Made by a program: the position numbers and the translations under genes
Source of the DNA: an uncultured Chloroflexota bacterium
GTDB taxonomy: Bacteria > Chloroflexota > Dehalococcoidia > UBA3495
Length of the DNA: 5,368 nt
Assembly (NCBI GenBank): GCA_913020235.1
Contig: CAJWBT010000183.1
Coordinates: 1-5,368, forward strand
Reading direction: 5' to 3'
Shown: one piece after another, positions 1-5,368 of the stretch
How the letters are laid out: each line of letters opens with the position of its first letter
How positions within the stretch are numbered: position 1 is the stretch's first letter
The notes under the pieces: generated by a model
Seen by the model: only the letters and a program-made list of their open reading frames with translations
The model's database searches: none
What the model was told of the DNA's origin: nothing

Positions 1-2
1 TA

Positions 3-503
3 TATTTCAACCCCAAGGAGAACGTAGCGCAGAAGTGCATCGGCTGCTATCCGCGTGTCGAGGTGGGAGTGGCGCCGGCCTGTGCCCGTTCGTGCCCGGC
101 CAGGGCCCGCTTCTACGGCTACGTGGACGATCCGGAGAGCATCGTGTACAAGCTGAGAGAGTGGAAAGTGGCGCTCCCACTGCATCCAAAGTTCGGCACC
201 GGGCCCAATGTGTTCTACATTCCAATCCTGTCCTCATCCCGCTTGGATGAAGAGGGGCGGCCCACGGGTGAGCCCAGAGTACCTCTGGACTATCTGAAGA
301 GCCTCTTTGGGGACGCTGTGGAGGGGGCGCTCAACGTTCTGAGAGAAGAGCGGCAGAGGGTGAGGAACGGGGGTAGCTCCTCCCTTATGGACATCCTCAT
401 CGGCTGGAGATGGCCGGATGACTTCTTCGCTCCTTTCGTAAAGGCCCCCGACGAGGCCAAGGCCCCTCGCAGGAAGGTGACCGGTGATGCAGCAGAAGGT
501 TGA
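3..503 (+). CDS. Type II DMSO reductase family iron-sulfur beta subunit (EbdB/DdhB/SerB/NarH-like), 5'-truncated
   Basis: This is the electron-transfer subunit that passes electrons between the alpha-subunit FeS cluster and the heme b subunit through several Fe-S clusters. Only the last 166 residues are in the window. Family members are roughly 300-350 residues, so the N-terminal ferredoxin-like half lies upstream. In the visible part, residues 12-31 carry CIGC, then PAC and SCP (Cys12, Cys15, Cys27, Cys31), the last cysteine group of this family. The conserved tail follows: GYVDD, the KVALPLHP block, PNVFYIP, a DEEGRPTGEPR-like stretch, and LMDILIGWRW near the end. This tail separates the EbdB/SerB/ClrB/DdhB group from shorter DmsB-type ferredoxins. 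The family usually has CPGR where this protein has CPAR. The gene overlaps the alpha gene by 17 bp, so translation of the two is probably coupled. The family is secure, the substrate is not. Confidence 0.93.
   Translation, partial: YFNPKENVAQKCIGCYPRVEVGVAPACARSCPARARFYGYVDDPESIVYKLREWKVALPLHPKFGTGPNVFYIPILSSSRLDEEGRPTGEPRVPLDYLKSLFGDAVEGALNVLREERQRVRNGGSSSLMDILIGWRWPDDFFAPFVKAPDEAKAPRRKVTGDAAEG
474..480 (+). promoter_or_regulatory. Shine-Dalgarno site for the alpha subunit, inside the beta gene
   Basis: AAGGTGA, within AGGAAGGTGA at 471-480, resembles the consensus AAGGAGGTGA with bases missing. It lies 6 nt before the ATG at 487 but only 3 nt before the in-frame GTG at 484. The spacing favours the ATG at 487 as the alpha start. 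Confidence 0.6.
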
Positions 504-3300
504 CAGGGCGTGGGAGCAGAAGTATCGGGACATCTGGTCCTGGGACCGCACGGCTAGGGTAACGCACCCCCAAGACTGCTATCCCGGTAACTGCTCCTTC
601 GTGGCCTATATTAGGGACGGCAAGGTAGTCCGAGAAGAGCAGACGGGGAGATACCCCGTTGTGGACCCTTCCACACCCGACTGGAACCCCCGGGGTTGCA
701 ACAAGGGCTGCATGTACTCTGCGGTGACCTACGGGAAGGAGCGGCTCCTTCAGCCCATGAAACTGATGGGCGCTCGGGGGTCCGGTCAATGGAAGCCCAT
801 CTCCTGGGAGGAGGCCTATCAGGAGATCGCCGACGCCCTTGTAGATGCGATGCTGGAGAACCCGCAGTCTATCGTGCTGGAAACGCCTGCTCAGGGTGGA
901 AGCTTCCAGGCAAGGGCGCCGATCGTGCAGCTCATCAACGCCCTCGGCGGTTGCGCACTGGATGCGGTGGGGGAGTTCAGCGACATCAGCATCGGCCAGT
1001 ATATGACGTTCGGCAAGTACCACCATGCAGGCACCCAGGACACGTTGTTCAAGGCAGGGTTGAACCTGGTGTGGCACATGAACCCCGTATACACCCGAAT
1101 CCCAGGCTACCATTTTCTCAGCGAGAACAAGTACAGAGGCGGCGAGTTGGTGGTCATAGCCCCGGACTACAGCCCCTCTTGTGTCCACGCCGATCAGTAC
1201 GTGCCGATCCGCGCGGCCACCGACGCCGCTCTAGCCTTGGGAATGTGCAGGGTGATCCTGGACAAGGGGCTGGAGAACAGAGAGTTCATCAAGACTCAGA
1301 CAGACTTGCCCCTGCTGGTTCGAGACGATACACGCCGTTTCCTGCGAGAGTCAGACATCGAGGATGGAGCAAGCGAAGAGGTCTTCTACATCTGGGACAC
1401 GCACGGCTCCCTCGTCAAAGCCCCTCAAGACACACTCGATCTGGGCGCCATTGAGCCCGACCTCGATGCCGTCCGCGATGTGCGTCTGAAAGATGGGAGG
1501 CGTGTTGGGGTGAGGACCGTCTTTTCCCTGCTTGTGGGGAAACTGGACAACGACTATTCCCCGGAGAGGGTGAGGGAGATCACCGGCCTGCACCCCGACG
1601 TTGTTGAGGAGCTGGCGGAGAAGGTGGCCACCCGGCCAACCAACATCCTGGCCGGGCTCAACACCCCAAAGGTGTTCCACGGGGATCTAATTGAACGCTC
1701 CATGTGCCTCTTGCTCGCGCTAACGGGGAACTGGGGTCGACCCGGCAGCGGCATCGGGAGTTGGGGCGTCATACCAGATCCGGGTGTGCCTTTCGGTGGA
1801 GGGGGCGGGAGTTCCGAGGGTCTGGCCCGCCGGGTCATAGGAAAACCAAACCCGACGGCGGAAGAACTCTCGATACGCTCCAGCATGATCCAGGCAAAGC
1901 TGTATTCTCCCACCGTGCCGCCATTCTTCTTCTGGTACTATCATTGCGGCTACAAGAAGGTCTGGGACTCCATGCCCCCCGAGGAGATGGGCCTTCCGCG
2001 CAAGGTGTCTGAATACGTGGATGAGGCGCTCCGCGCGGGGTGGTGGGAGGGCTTTGTCCGGCCCGACCCAACCGTGGAGCCCAAGGTCCTGTTCATCATG
2101 GGCAACAACCCCCTGCGTAGGCTGCGCGGCGGCACCAGGACCCTGCTCAAGGAGCTGTGGCCGAAGCTGCGCAAGGTGATCACCGTGGACTTCCGGTGGA
2201 GCACCACCGCGCTCTATTCGGATATAGTTCTACCGGCGGCTTTCTTCTACGAGAAGGAGCAGTTCCATACGCTTACATCCAGTGAGGTCCGCTTCTGGGC
2301 CTATGGGCAGAAGGCCATCGACCCGGTCGGGGACTCTCGTAGCGAGTGGAAAATTGTCAACGGCTTGGCCCGAACGATTGCGCAGAGGGCCAGTGAAAGG
2401 GGGCTGGACGAGTACCACGTGCCCCACGGGGTCACCCCGGAGAGGTGCAAGGCGGTATTGGGTCGCGCCCTCTCCATCCCCGACGCACTACGCCCCATCC
2501 TCGGTGCGCTCCGCCACTTCCATGAAATTCCGGATTTGCTGACAATGCATGGCAAATACTCCGAGGATGATGTGGATGAGGCGTTGAGGGACATGGTGGA
2601 CCGGTGTAAGGACTCGGGGATTTTCGAAGGGGAAGAGAGCCTCGAAAAGATAAGGGAGCGCGGGTTCGTGAAGTATAACGGGCTGGGCACCACTGCCCAG
2701 GCGCGGAATATCGCCACCGAGGTTGAACCAGGCTCCTCCGTCACCTCTCTTTTGCTACATACCCGAGACCATGTCCCATATCCCACGATAACCGGCCGGG
2801 CCCAGTTCTACCTAGACCACCCATGGTTCCTGGAGTCCGGTGAGGCCCTCCCCACGCATAAGGACCCCCCACGGCAGGGCGGGAACTACCCCTTCCGGAT
2901 GGACAGCGGGCACCTGCGTTGGAGCATCCATGCCTCGACGGTATCCAACGAACTCATGGCCCAGACCCATAGAGGCGAGCCCTTCATATTCGTCAACGAG
3001 ATAGACGCTCAAGGCAAGGGAGTGGCTGACGGGGACCGTATACGAGTGTTCAATGACTATGGGGACTTTTACGTTCAGGCAAAGCTGAGCGCCCTGCCGG
3101 AGCGCGGCCAACTCATCATGTACCACGCATGGGACCCCCATCAATACACCGGGTGGAGAAGCTACGACCACATCATTCCCGGTCTGATCAAACCGTTGCA
3201 CCTGGCGGGTGGGTACGGCCACCTCAATTACTGGGTGTCCAACTGGCAGCCGCAGCAGGTAGACCGGCACATCAGCGTTGACTTCGAGAAGGCGAAATGA
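487..3300 (+). CDS. Molybdopterin oxidoreductase catalytic alpha subunit, type II DMSO reductase family (EbdA/DdhA/SerA/NarG-like)
   Basis: This is the catalytic subunit that binds bis-MGD molybdenum and one FeS cluster. It has 937 residues from the ATG at 487, matching the roughly 900-980 of EbdA, DdhA, SerA and PcrA and shorter than NarG. The FS0 motif is His27-x3-Cys31-x4-Cys36-x34-Cys71 followed by NKG; His as first ligand marks the type II group. Asp166 in EFSDISIG is the best candidate for the Mo-ligating aspartate. Next come the VVIAPDYSPS block (about residues 220-230), TGNWGRPGSG (about 413-422), a five-glycine run (437-441), an aromatic stretch FFFWYYH (480-486), and the C-terminal molybdopterin dinucleotide-binding domain (about 800-937). 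The protein begins only 12 residues before the conserved YRDIW region, with no twin-arginine signal, which is unusual for this group. The upstream GTG at 484 would add one Met only. The gene overlaps beta by 17 bp and gamma by 4 bp. It is full length with no frameshift. Substrate and direction of reaction are unknown. Confidence 0.95.
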   Translation: MQQKVDRAWEQKYRDIWSWDRTARVTHPQDCYPGNCSFVAYIRDGKVVREEQTGRYPVVDPSTPDWNPRGCNKGCMYSAVTYGKERLLQPMKLMGARGSGQWKPISWEEAYQEIADALVDAMLENPQSIVLETPAQGGSFQARAPIVQLINALGGCALDAVGEFSDISIGQYMTFGKYHHAGTQDTLFKAGLNLVWHMNPVYTRIPGYHFLSENKYRGGELVVIAPDYSPSCVHADQYVPIRAATDAALALGMCRVILDKGLENREFIKTQTDLPLLVRDDTRRFLRESDIEDGASEEVFYIWDTHGSLVKAPQDTLDLGAIEPDLDAVRDVRLKDGRRVGVRTVFSLLVGKLDNDYSPERVREITGLHPDVVEELAEKVATRPTNILAGLNTPKVFHGDLIERSMCLLLALTGNWGRPGSGIGSWGVIPDPGVPFGGGGGSSEGLARRVIGKPNPTAEELSIRSSMIQAKLYSPTVPPFFFWYYHCGYKKVWDSMPPEEMGLPRKVSEYVDEALRAGWWEGFVRPDPTVEPKVLFIMGNNPLRRLRGGTRTLLKELWPKLRKVITVDFRWSTTALYSDIVLPAAFFYEKEQFHTLTSSEVRFWAYGQKAIDPVGDSRSEWKIVNGLARTIAQRASERGLDEYHVPHGVTPERCKAVLGRALSIPDALRPILGALRHFHEIPDLLTMHGKYSEDDVDEALRDMVDRCKDSGIFEGEESLEKIRERGFVKYNGLGTTAQARNIATEVEPGSSVTSLLLHTRDHVPYPTITGRAQFYLDHPWFLESGEALPTHKDPPRQGGNYPFRMDSGHLRWSIHASTVSNELMAQTHRGEPFIFVNEIDAQGKGVADGDRIRVFNDYGDFYVQAKLSALPERGQLIMYHAWDPHQYTGWRSYDHIIPGLIKPLHLAGGYGHLNYWVSNWQPQQVDRHISVDFEKAK

Positions 3301-3965
3301 GGGCGGCAAGGGTATCCTCACTGACCCCGGGTGACGCCTCACCGAACTCGGACTTGTGGACGCGCGCACCAGCATTCAGGCTGAAACTCAGCCCAGTGCC
3401 GGTAGGTACAGTGGATACCTCCCCCTACGTCCGCCGAGCGTTCAGGAATTACAACGTTGGGGCCGTCGGCTCGGCAGCCATTGGCTCGGTAAGTGTACAG
3501 GCGGTGTGCGACGGCAGGCTCCTCAGCTTACGGATGGAGTGGGAGGACCTCACGGAGGACTCTCACATCAACGGTACCACCAGCTTCCCGGATAGTGCGG
3601 CCGTCATGTTTCCGATAAAGCCCGGGGCCTCGGTTATGACCATGGGTTCCCCCGAGGCGCCGGTCAACATGTGGCTGTGGCAAGCGGACAGGGAGGCGCC
3701 CTCTGACGTTTTGTGTCGGGGCGTCGGCACCTCTGCACGACGCGACCCGTTGGTGAGCGGGCTTTCCGGCAGAGGCGTGTACTCAGGGGGGAAATGGATG
3801 GTCGTGATGAGCAGACTTCTTGAGGGTGATGGGATCGAGTTCGTGAACCTGGCAGGAAAGCGGGTGCTCACAGTCGCCTTCGCGGTGTGGGAGGGCAGCA
3901 ACAGGGAGCGTGGCCCTCTGAAGGCCTTCTCGGGCGAATTTCAGGACCTCGTTTTGGAGACGTAG
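3297..3965 (+). CDS. Heme b gamma subunit, EbdC/DdhC-like (ethylbenzene dehydrogenase-related heme domain)
   Basis: This is the b-heme subunit that in ethylbenzene and dimethylsulfide dehydrogenases takes electrons from the beta FeS clusters and passes them to an external acceptor. It has 222 residues, the family size. The pattern fits the EB_dh fold: SDLWTRAP near residues 18-25, FPDSAAVMFPI at 97-107, MGSPEAPVNMWLWQA at 116-130, GGKWMVVMSR in the third quarter, and VAFAVWEGSNRERG near the end. In EbdC the heme ligands are a Met and a Lys; Met116 and Lys209 are the likely equivalents, placed by motif memory and not by alignment. The ATG overlaps the alpha stop (ATGA), preceded by AAGGCGA. 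The conserved domain begins about 18 residues after this start, so there is no room for a Sec signal, and none is seen. Classical EbdC and DdhC are periplasmic with cleaved signals. Confidence 0.88.
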   Translation: MRAARVSSLTPGDASPNSDLWTRAPAFRLKLSPVPVGTVDTSPYVRRAFRNYNVGAVGSAAIGSVSVQAVCDGRLLSLRMEWEDLTEDSHINGTTSFPDSAAVMFPIKPGASVMTMGSPEAPVNMWLWQADREAPSDVLCRGVGTSARRDPLVSGLSGRGVYSGGKWMVVMSRLLEGDGIEFVNLAGKRVLTVAFAVWEGSNRERGPLKAFSGEFQDLVLET

Positions 3966-3985
3966 GGGAGAGACGTAGGCAAGCG

Positions 3986-4825
3986 ATGGATATCGTACTC
4001 GACTACCCGGGCGTATACAGGTATTGGGGGCCACTATGGGCGCTGATCTTCCTCCTGGTGTTCGTTCAAATCCCCACTGCGTTTACCCTGTTCTCTCAGG
4101 ATACAAGGTATTCCGCCTTCCTAACCCTCCCCTTCAGAGCGTTGGCATCCAGACGGGGCAGGGATGCAATGACCTGGATTCACGTCGTGTCCGGAGCCCT
4201 CATCCTGTTGCTTGGCCTTGCCTGCATCCCCTTATGGTTTCAGAACAAGTTGAGCTTGGGCATCCCTCTTTCCCAACTCCTCATCGGTAGCGGTTGGACC
4301 GCTCTTGCGTGGCCCATTGTCGCCCTAACAATTGCGATAGTAGCCCTGGCGGTCAGCGGAGTGTCTCTTTACGCCAACATCCGGCCAGGCACCCGTCTAC
4401 CCGTCTGGCGTTTCGACTACGTGCTGTCGAGAAAGATACACCGGCTCTCCTTCATGATCATGCTGGCGGTCCTGGTATATCATCTGTTTCTAACCTCCAG
4501 GGTCTCAGCGATGTGGCTCTCCTGGCTCTCTGATCCGGGCCTCTTCGGGCTGATCGTGTTGCTGGTGCTGGTCGTCTTGGGAGTGGCGGTGATTCACGGG
4601 GCTTTCATGGGGCTGGAGTGGGTCACGAATAGCATGTTCACCAAGACCTTTGGCCGCTCTGTCACCCCTGCGTGTCTGGTAGGAGTCACCGGCTTGATCG
4701 GACTTGCGGTGGCGGCGTCGGTTCAGTCCCTACCGGAAGATTGGGTTGGCGCGGTAGGGGTAGGCGTCGTCCTCCTCATGTTGGCTTTGACAATGGCTTT
4801 CGCCTACGCTTACCGGCAAAAGTGA
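3986..4825 (+). CDS. Seven-helix membrane protein, probable cytochrome b membrane/quinone-linking subunit
   Basis: This 279-residue protein has seven predicted hydrophobic helices, at about 14-36, 62-85, 102-130, 152-170, 185-211, 227-246 and 253-275. It has exactly four histidines: His66 (start of helix 2), His152 and His166 (helix 4, spaced H-x13-H as in many b cytochromes) and His204 (late helix 5). Basic residues collect in the loops at 51-59, 133-153 and 220-224 and at the C-terminus. By the positive-inside rule this gives an outside N-terminus and an inside C-terminus, with His66, His152 and His204 near the cytoplasmic face. The gene follows gamma by 20 bp, so it probably anchors the alpha-beta-gamma complex and exchanges electrons with quinone, as NarI does for NarGH. 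It has no clear NarI similarity by eye. I chose the ATG at 3986 because an upstream in-frame start would overlap gamma and add a charged, non-family-like N-terminus. Its SD is weak (GTAGG, 6 nt away; GGGGAG, 15 nt away). The heme role is inferred. Confidence 0.78.
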   Translation: MDIVLDYPGVYRYWGPLWALIFLLVFVQIPTAFTLFSQDTRYSAFLTLPFRALASRRGRDAMTWIHVVSGALILLLGLACIPLWFQNKLSLGIPLSQLLIGSGWTALAWPIVALTIAIVALAVSGVSLYANIRPGTRLPVWRFDYVLSRKIHRLSFMIMLAVLVYHLFLTSRVSAMWLSWLSDPGLFGLIVLLVLVVLGVAVIHGAFMGLEWVTNSMFTKTFGRSVTPACLVGVTGLIGLAVAASVQSLPEDWVGAVGVGVVLLMLALTMAFAYAYRQK

Positions 4826-4958
4826 CCTCCAGCTACAAGCGCAGGACCCTCGCTTGGCTACCTGTCCGAATTTCCGGGTCCACCTCAACGCCGAGTTCAG
4901 CGAGGAGGGGCTGGACAAAAAAGCGGAATCATTGTACAAGGTCGGCAAAGATCCAGCT

Positions 4959-4966
4959 AAAGGAGA
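4959..4966 (+). promoter_or_regulatory. Shine-Dalgarno site deciding the YHS protein start
   Basis: AAAGGAGA is one of the strongest SD matches in the window. Its AGGAG core lies 5 nt before the ATG at 4971 and 8 nt before the second ATG at 4974. It supports starting the YHS protein here and not at the upstream in-frame TTG at 4854. Confidence 0.75.
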
Positions 4967-4970
4967 TGGA

Positions 4971-5162
4971 ATGATGGCTAGTGACCCCGTATGCGGCATG
5001 GAGGTAGACGAGGAGAGCGCGGCCAGGGATGAGGTGCAATCTTTGGGAGCGACCTATTACTTTTGCTCGCCGAAGTGCCAGGAAGCCTTCCAGCAGGACC
5101 CCGAGAAGTATATTGAGGAGGAACTCACCTACGACCCGCGTATGTTCCTCGGGGATATGTAG
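4971..5162 (+). CDS. Small YHS-domain metal-binding protein
   Basis: This 63-residue protein (62 from the second ATG at 4974) is almost entirely one YHS domain. DPVCGMEVD lies at residues 5-13 and YYFCSPKCQEAF at 29-40, followed by DPEKY at 43-47 and a short acidic tail ending FLGDM. Cys8, Cys32 and Cys36 are the expected metal ligands. YHS/TRASH-type domains are found in copper and heavy-metal ATPases and in metal-sensing or metal-carrying proteins. The free form is probably a metal-binding or metal-delivery protein in the cytoplasm, but its exact role is unknown. It lies 145 bp after the membrane subunit and 55 bp before a second molybdoenzyme, on the same strand. An in-frame open stretch continues upstream to 4791 with a possible TTG start at 4854 (102 residues). 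I prefer the shorter form because of the strong SD and because free YHS proteins usually start a few residues before DPVCGM. Confidence 0.87.
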   Translation: MMASDPVCGMEVDEESAARDEVQSLGATYYFCSPKCQEAFQQDPEKYIEEELTYDPRMFLGDM

Positions 5163-5204
5163 CTGGAAAACGGCGGGTCAGGCTGTTGGGTTACTCCAAT
5201 AACC

Positions 5205-5210
5205 AGGAGG
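5205..5210 (+). promoter_or_regulatory. Shine-Dalgarno site of the second molybdoenzyme gene
   Basis: AGGAGG lies 7 nt before the ATG at 5218, a full-strength SD at ideal spacing. It fixes the start of the last gene and so supports the reading that its product has no N-terminal signal peptide. Confidence 0.8.
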
Positions 5211-5217
5211 GGTAAGT

Positions 5218-5368
5218 ATGACCAGCGATGGGTCGGTACAAACGGAGCGGCGGGAGGCAGTAGTTGGCAAGCTGCGGGCCCTTCACTCCGGCGAGGAGAC
5301 GGTCTACACCGGTTGCCGCATCAACTGCGGCGCGAGTCAATGCATATTGAAGGTACGCGTCAAGAACG
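5218..5368 (+). CDS. Second molybdopterin oxidoreductase, N-terminal fragment (3'-truncated)
   Basis: Only the first 50 residues are in the window. After about 30 polar residues comes TGCRINCGASQC then ILKVRVKN. This is the N-terminal [4Fe-4S] motif of molybdopterin oxidoreductases (DmsA/formate dehydrogenase/TtrA-like superfamily), Cys33-x3-Cys37-x4-Cys42; the fourth cysteine lies past the edge. All visible ligands are Cys, whereas the alpha subunit at 487-3300 has His first, so this is a different subfamily and not a duplicate. The start is fixed by AGGAGG 7 nt upstream. The N-terminus (MTSDGSVQTERREAVVGK) contains an RR pair but no hydrophobic core after it, so it is not a Tat signal, and a cytoplasmic enzyme is expected. 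Tungsten and molybdenum forms cannot be told apart, and the substrate cannot be inferred from this fragment. Confidence 0.82.
   Translation, partial: MTSDGSVQTERREAVVGKLRALHSGEETVYTGCRINCGASQCILKVRVKN

Noticed and set aside
397..1188. 263-codon open frame on the minus strand across the beta/alpha junction.
   Set aside because: It lies antisense to two genes with clear family motifs, has no recognisable domain, and is explained by GC-rich codon structure.
696..1454. 252-codon + strand open frame within alpha in another reading frame.
   Set aside because: Its translation is rich in Arg, Gly and Pro with no domain, typical of an out-of-frame reading of a GC-rich gene.
1795..1809. Five-glycine run in alpha, considered as a possible repeat expansion or sequencing error.
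   Set aside because: The frame is intact on both sides, the glycine codons vary, and a flexible loop is sufficient explanation.
2812..3375. 187-codon open frame on the minus strand opposite the alpha C-terminus.
   Set aside because: It is a shadow of the molybdopterin-binding domain on the + strand, with no family motif and no convincing SD.
3887..3985. Earlier in-frame start for the membrane protein, adding 33 residues.
   Set aside because: This would overlap gamma by about 79 bp and add a charged tail, whereas the ATG at 3986 gives a compact N-terminus just before helix 1.
4848..4905. CCTCGC and GCGAGG inverted repeat between the membrane and YHS genes, considered as a terminator.
   Set aside because: The arms are only 6 bp and about 46 nt apart, with no T-run after them, so they do not form a credible terminator.

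Overview
The window reads as a bacterial (less probably archaeal) operon segment, all on the + strand. It is GC-rich (roughly 60% by eye), genes overlap or nearly touch, and Shine-Dalgarno sites such as AAAGGAGA and AGGAGG are good. The only taxonomic hint is a set of genes for a complex iron-sulfur molybdoenzyme, which points to an anaerobe or facultative anaerobe. The phylum cannot be read from this sequence.

Layout. Positions 3-503 hold the C-terminal half of an iron-sulfur beta subunit of the EbdB/DdhB/SerB/NarH type. Positions 487-3300 hold the catalytic molybdopterin alpha subunit of the type II DMSO reductase family (EbdA/DdhA/SerA/ClrA/PcrA/NarG relatives). Positions 3297-3965 hold an EbdC-type heme b gamma subunit. 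Positions 3986-4825 hold a seven-helix membrane protein whose only four histidines lie in or beside helices, so it is probably a cytochrome b anchor. Positions 4971-5162 hold a 63-residue YHS-domain metal-binding protein. From 5218 to the window edge is the start of a second molybdopterin oxidoreductase with a Cys-type FeS motif. Non-coding gaps are short: 20 bp, 145 bp and 55 bp.

How they work together (inference). Alpha oxidises or reduces an unknown substrate at a bis-MGD molybdenum site. Electrons pass through its FeS cluster to the beta clusters and then to the gamma heme b. The co-transcribed membrane cytochrome offers a route between gamma and the quinone pool. Neither alpha nor gamma carries a visible Tat or Sec signal, and positive-inside topology puts three of the cytochrome's four histidines near the cytoplasmic face. 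The complex may therefore face the cytoplasm, unlike the classical periplasmic ethylbenzene, dimethylsulfide, selenate and chlorate enzymes. Gene order is beta-alpha-gamma-membrane instead of the usual alpha-beta order. The substrate cannot be assigned from sequence alone: hydrocarbon hydroxylation, an oxyanion reaction or something else all remain open.
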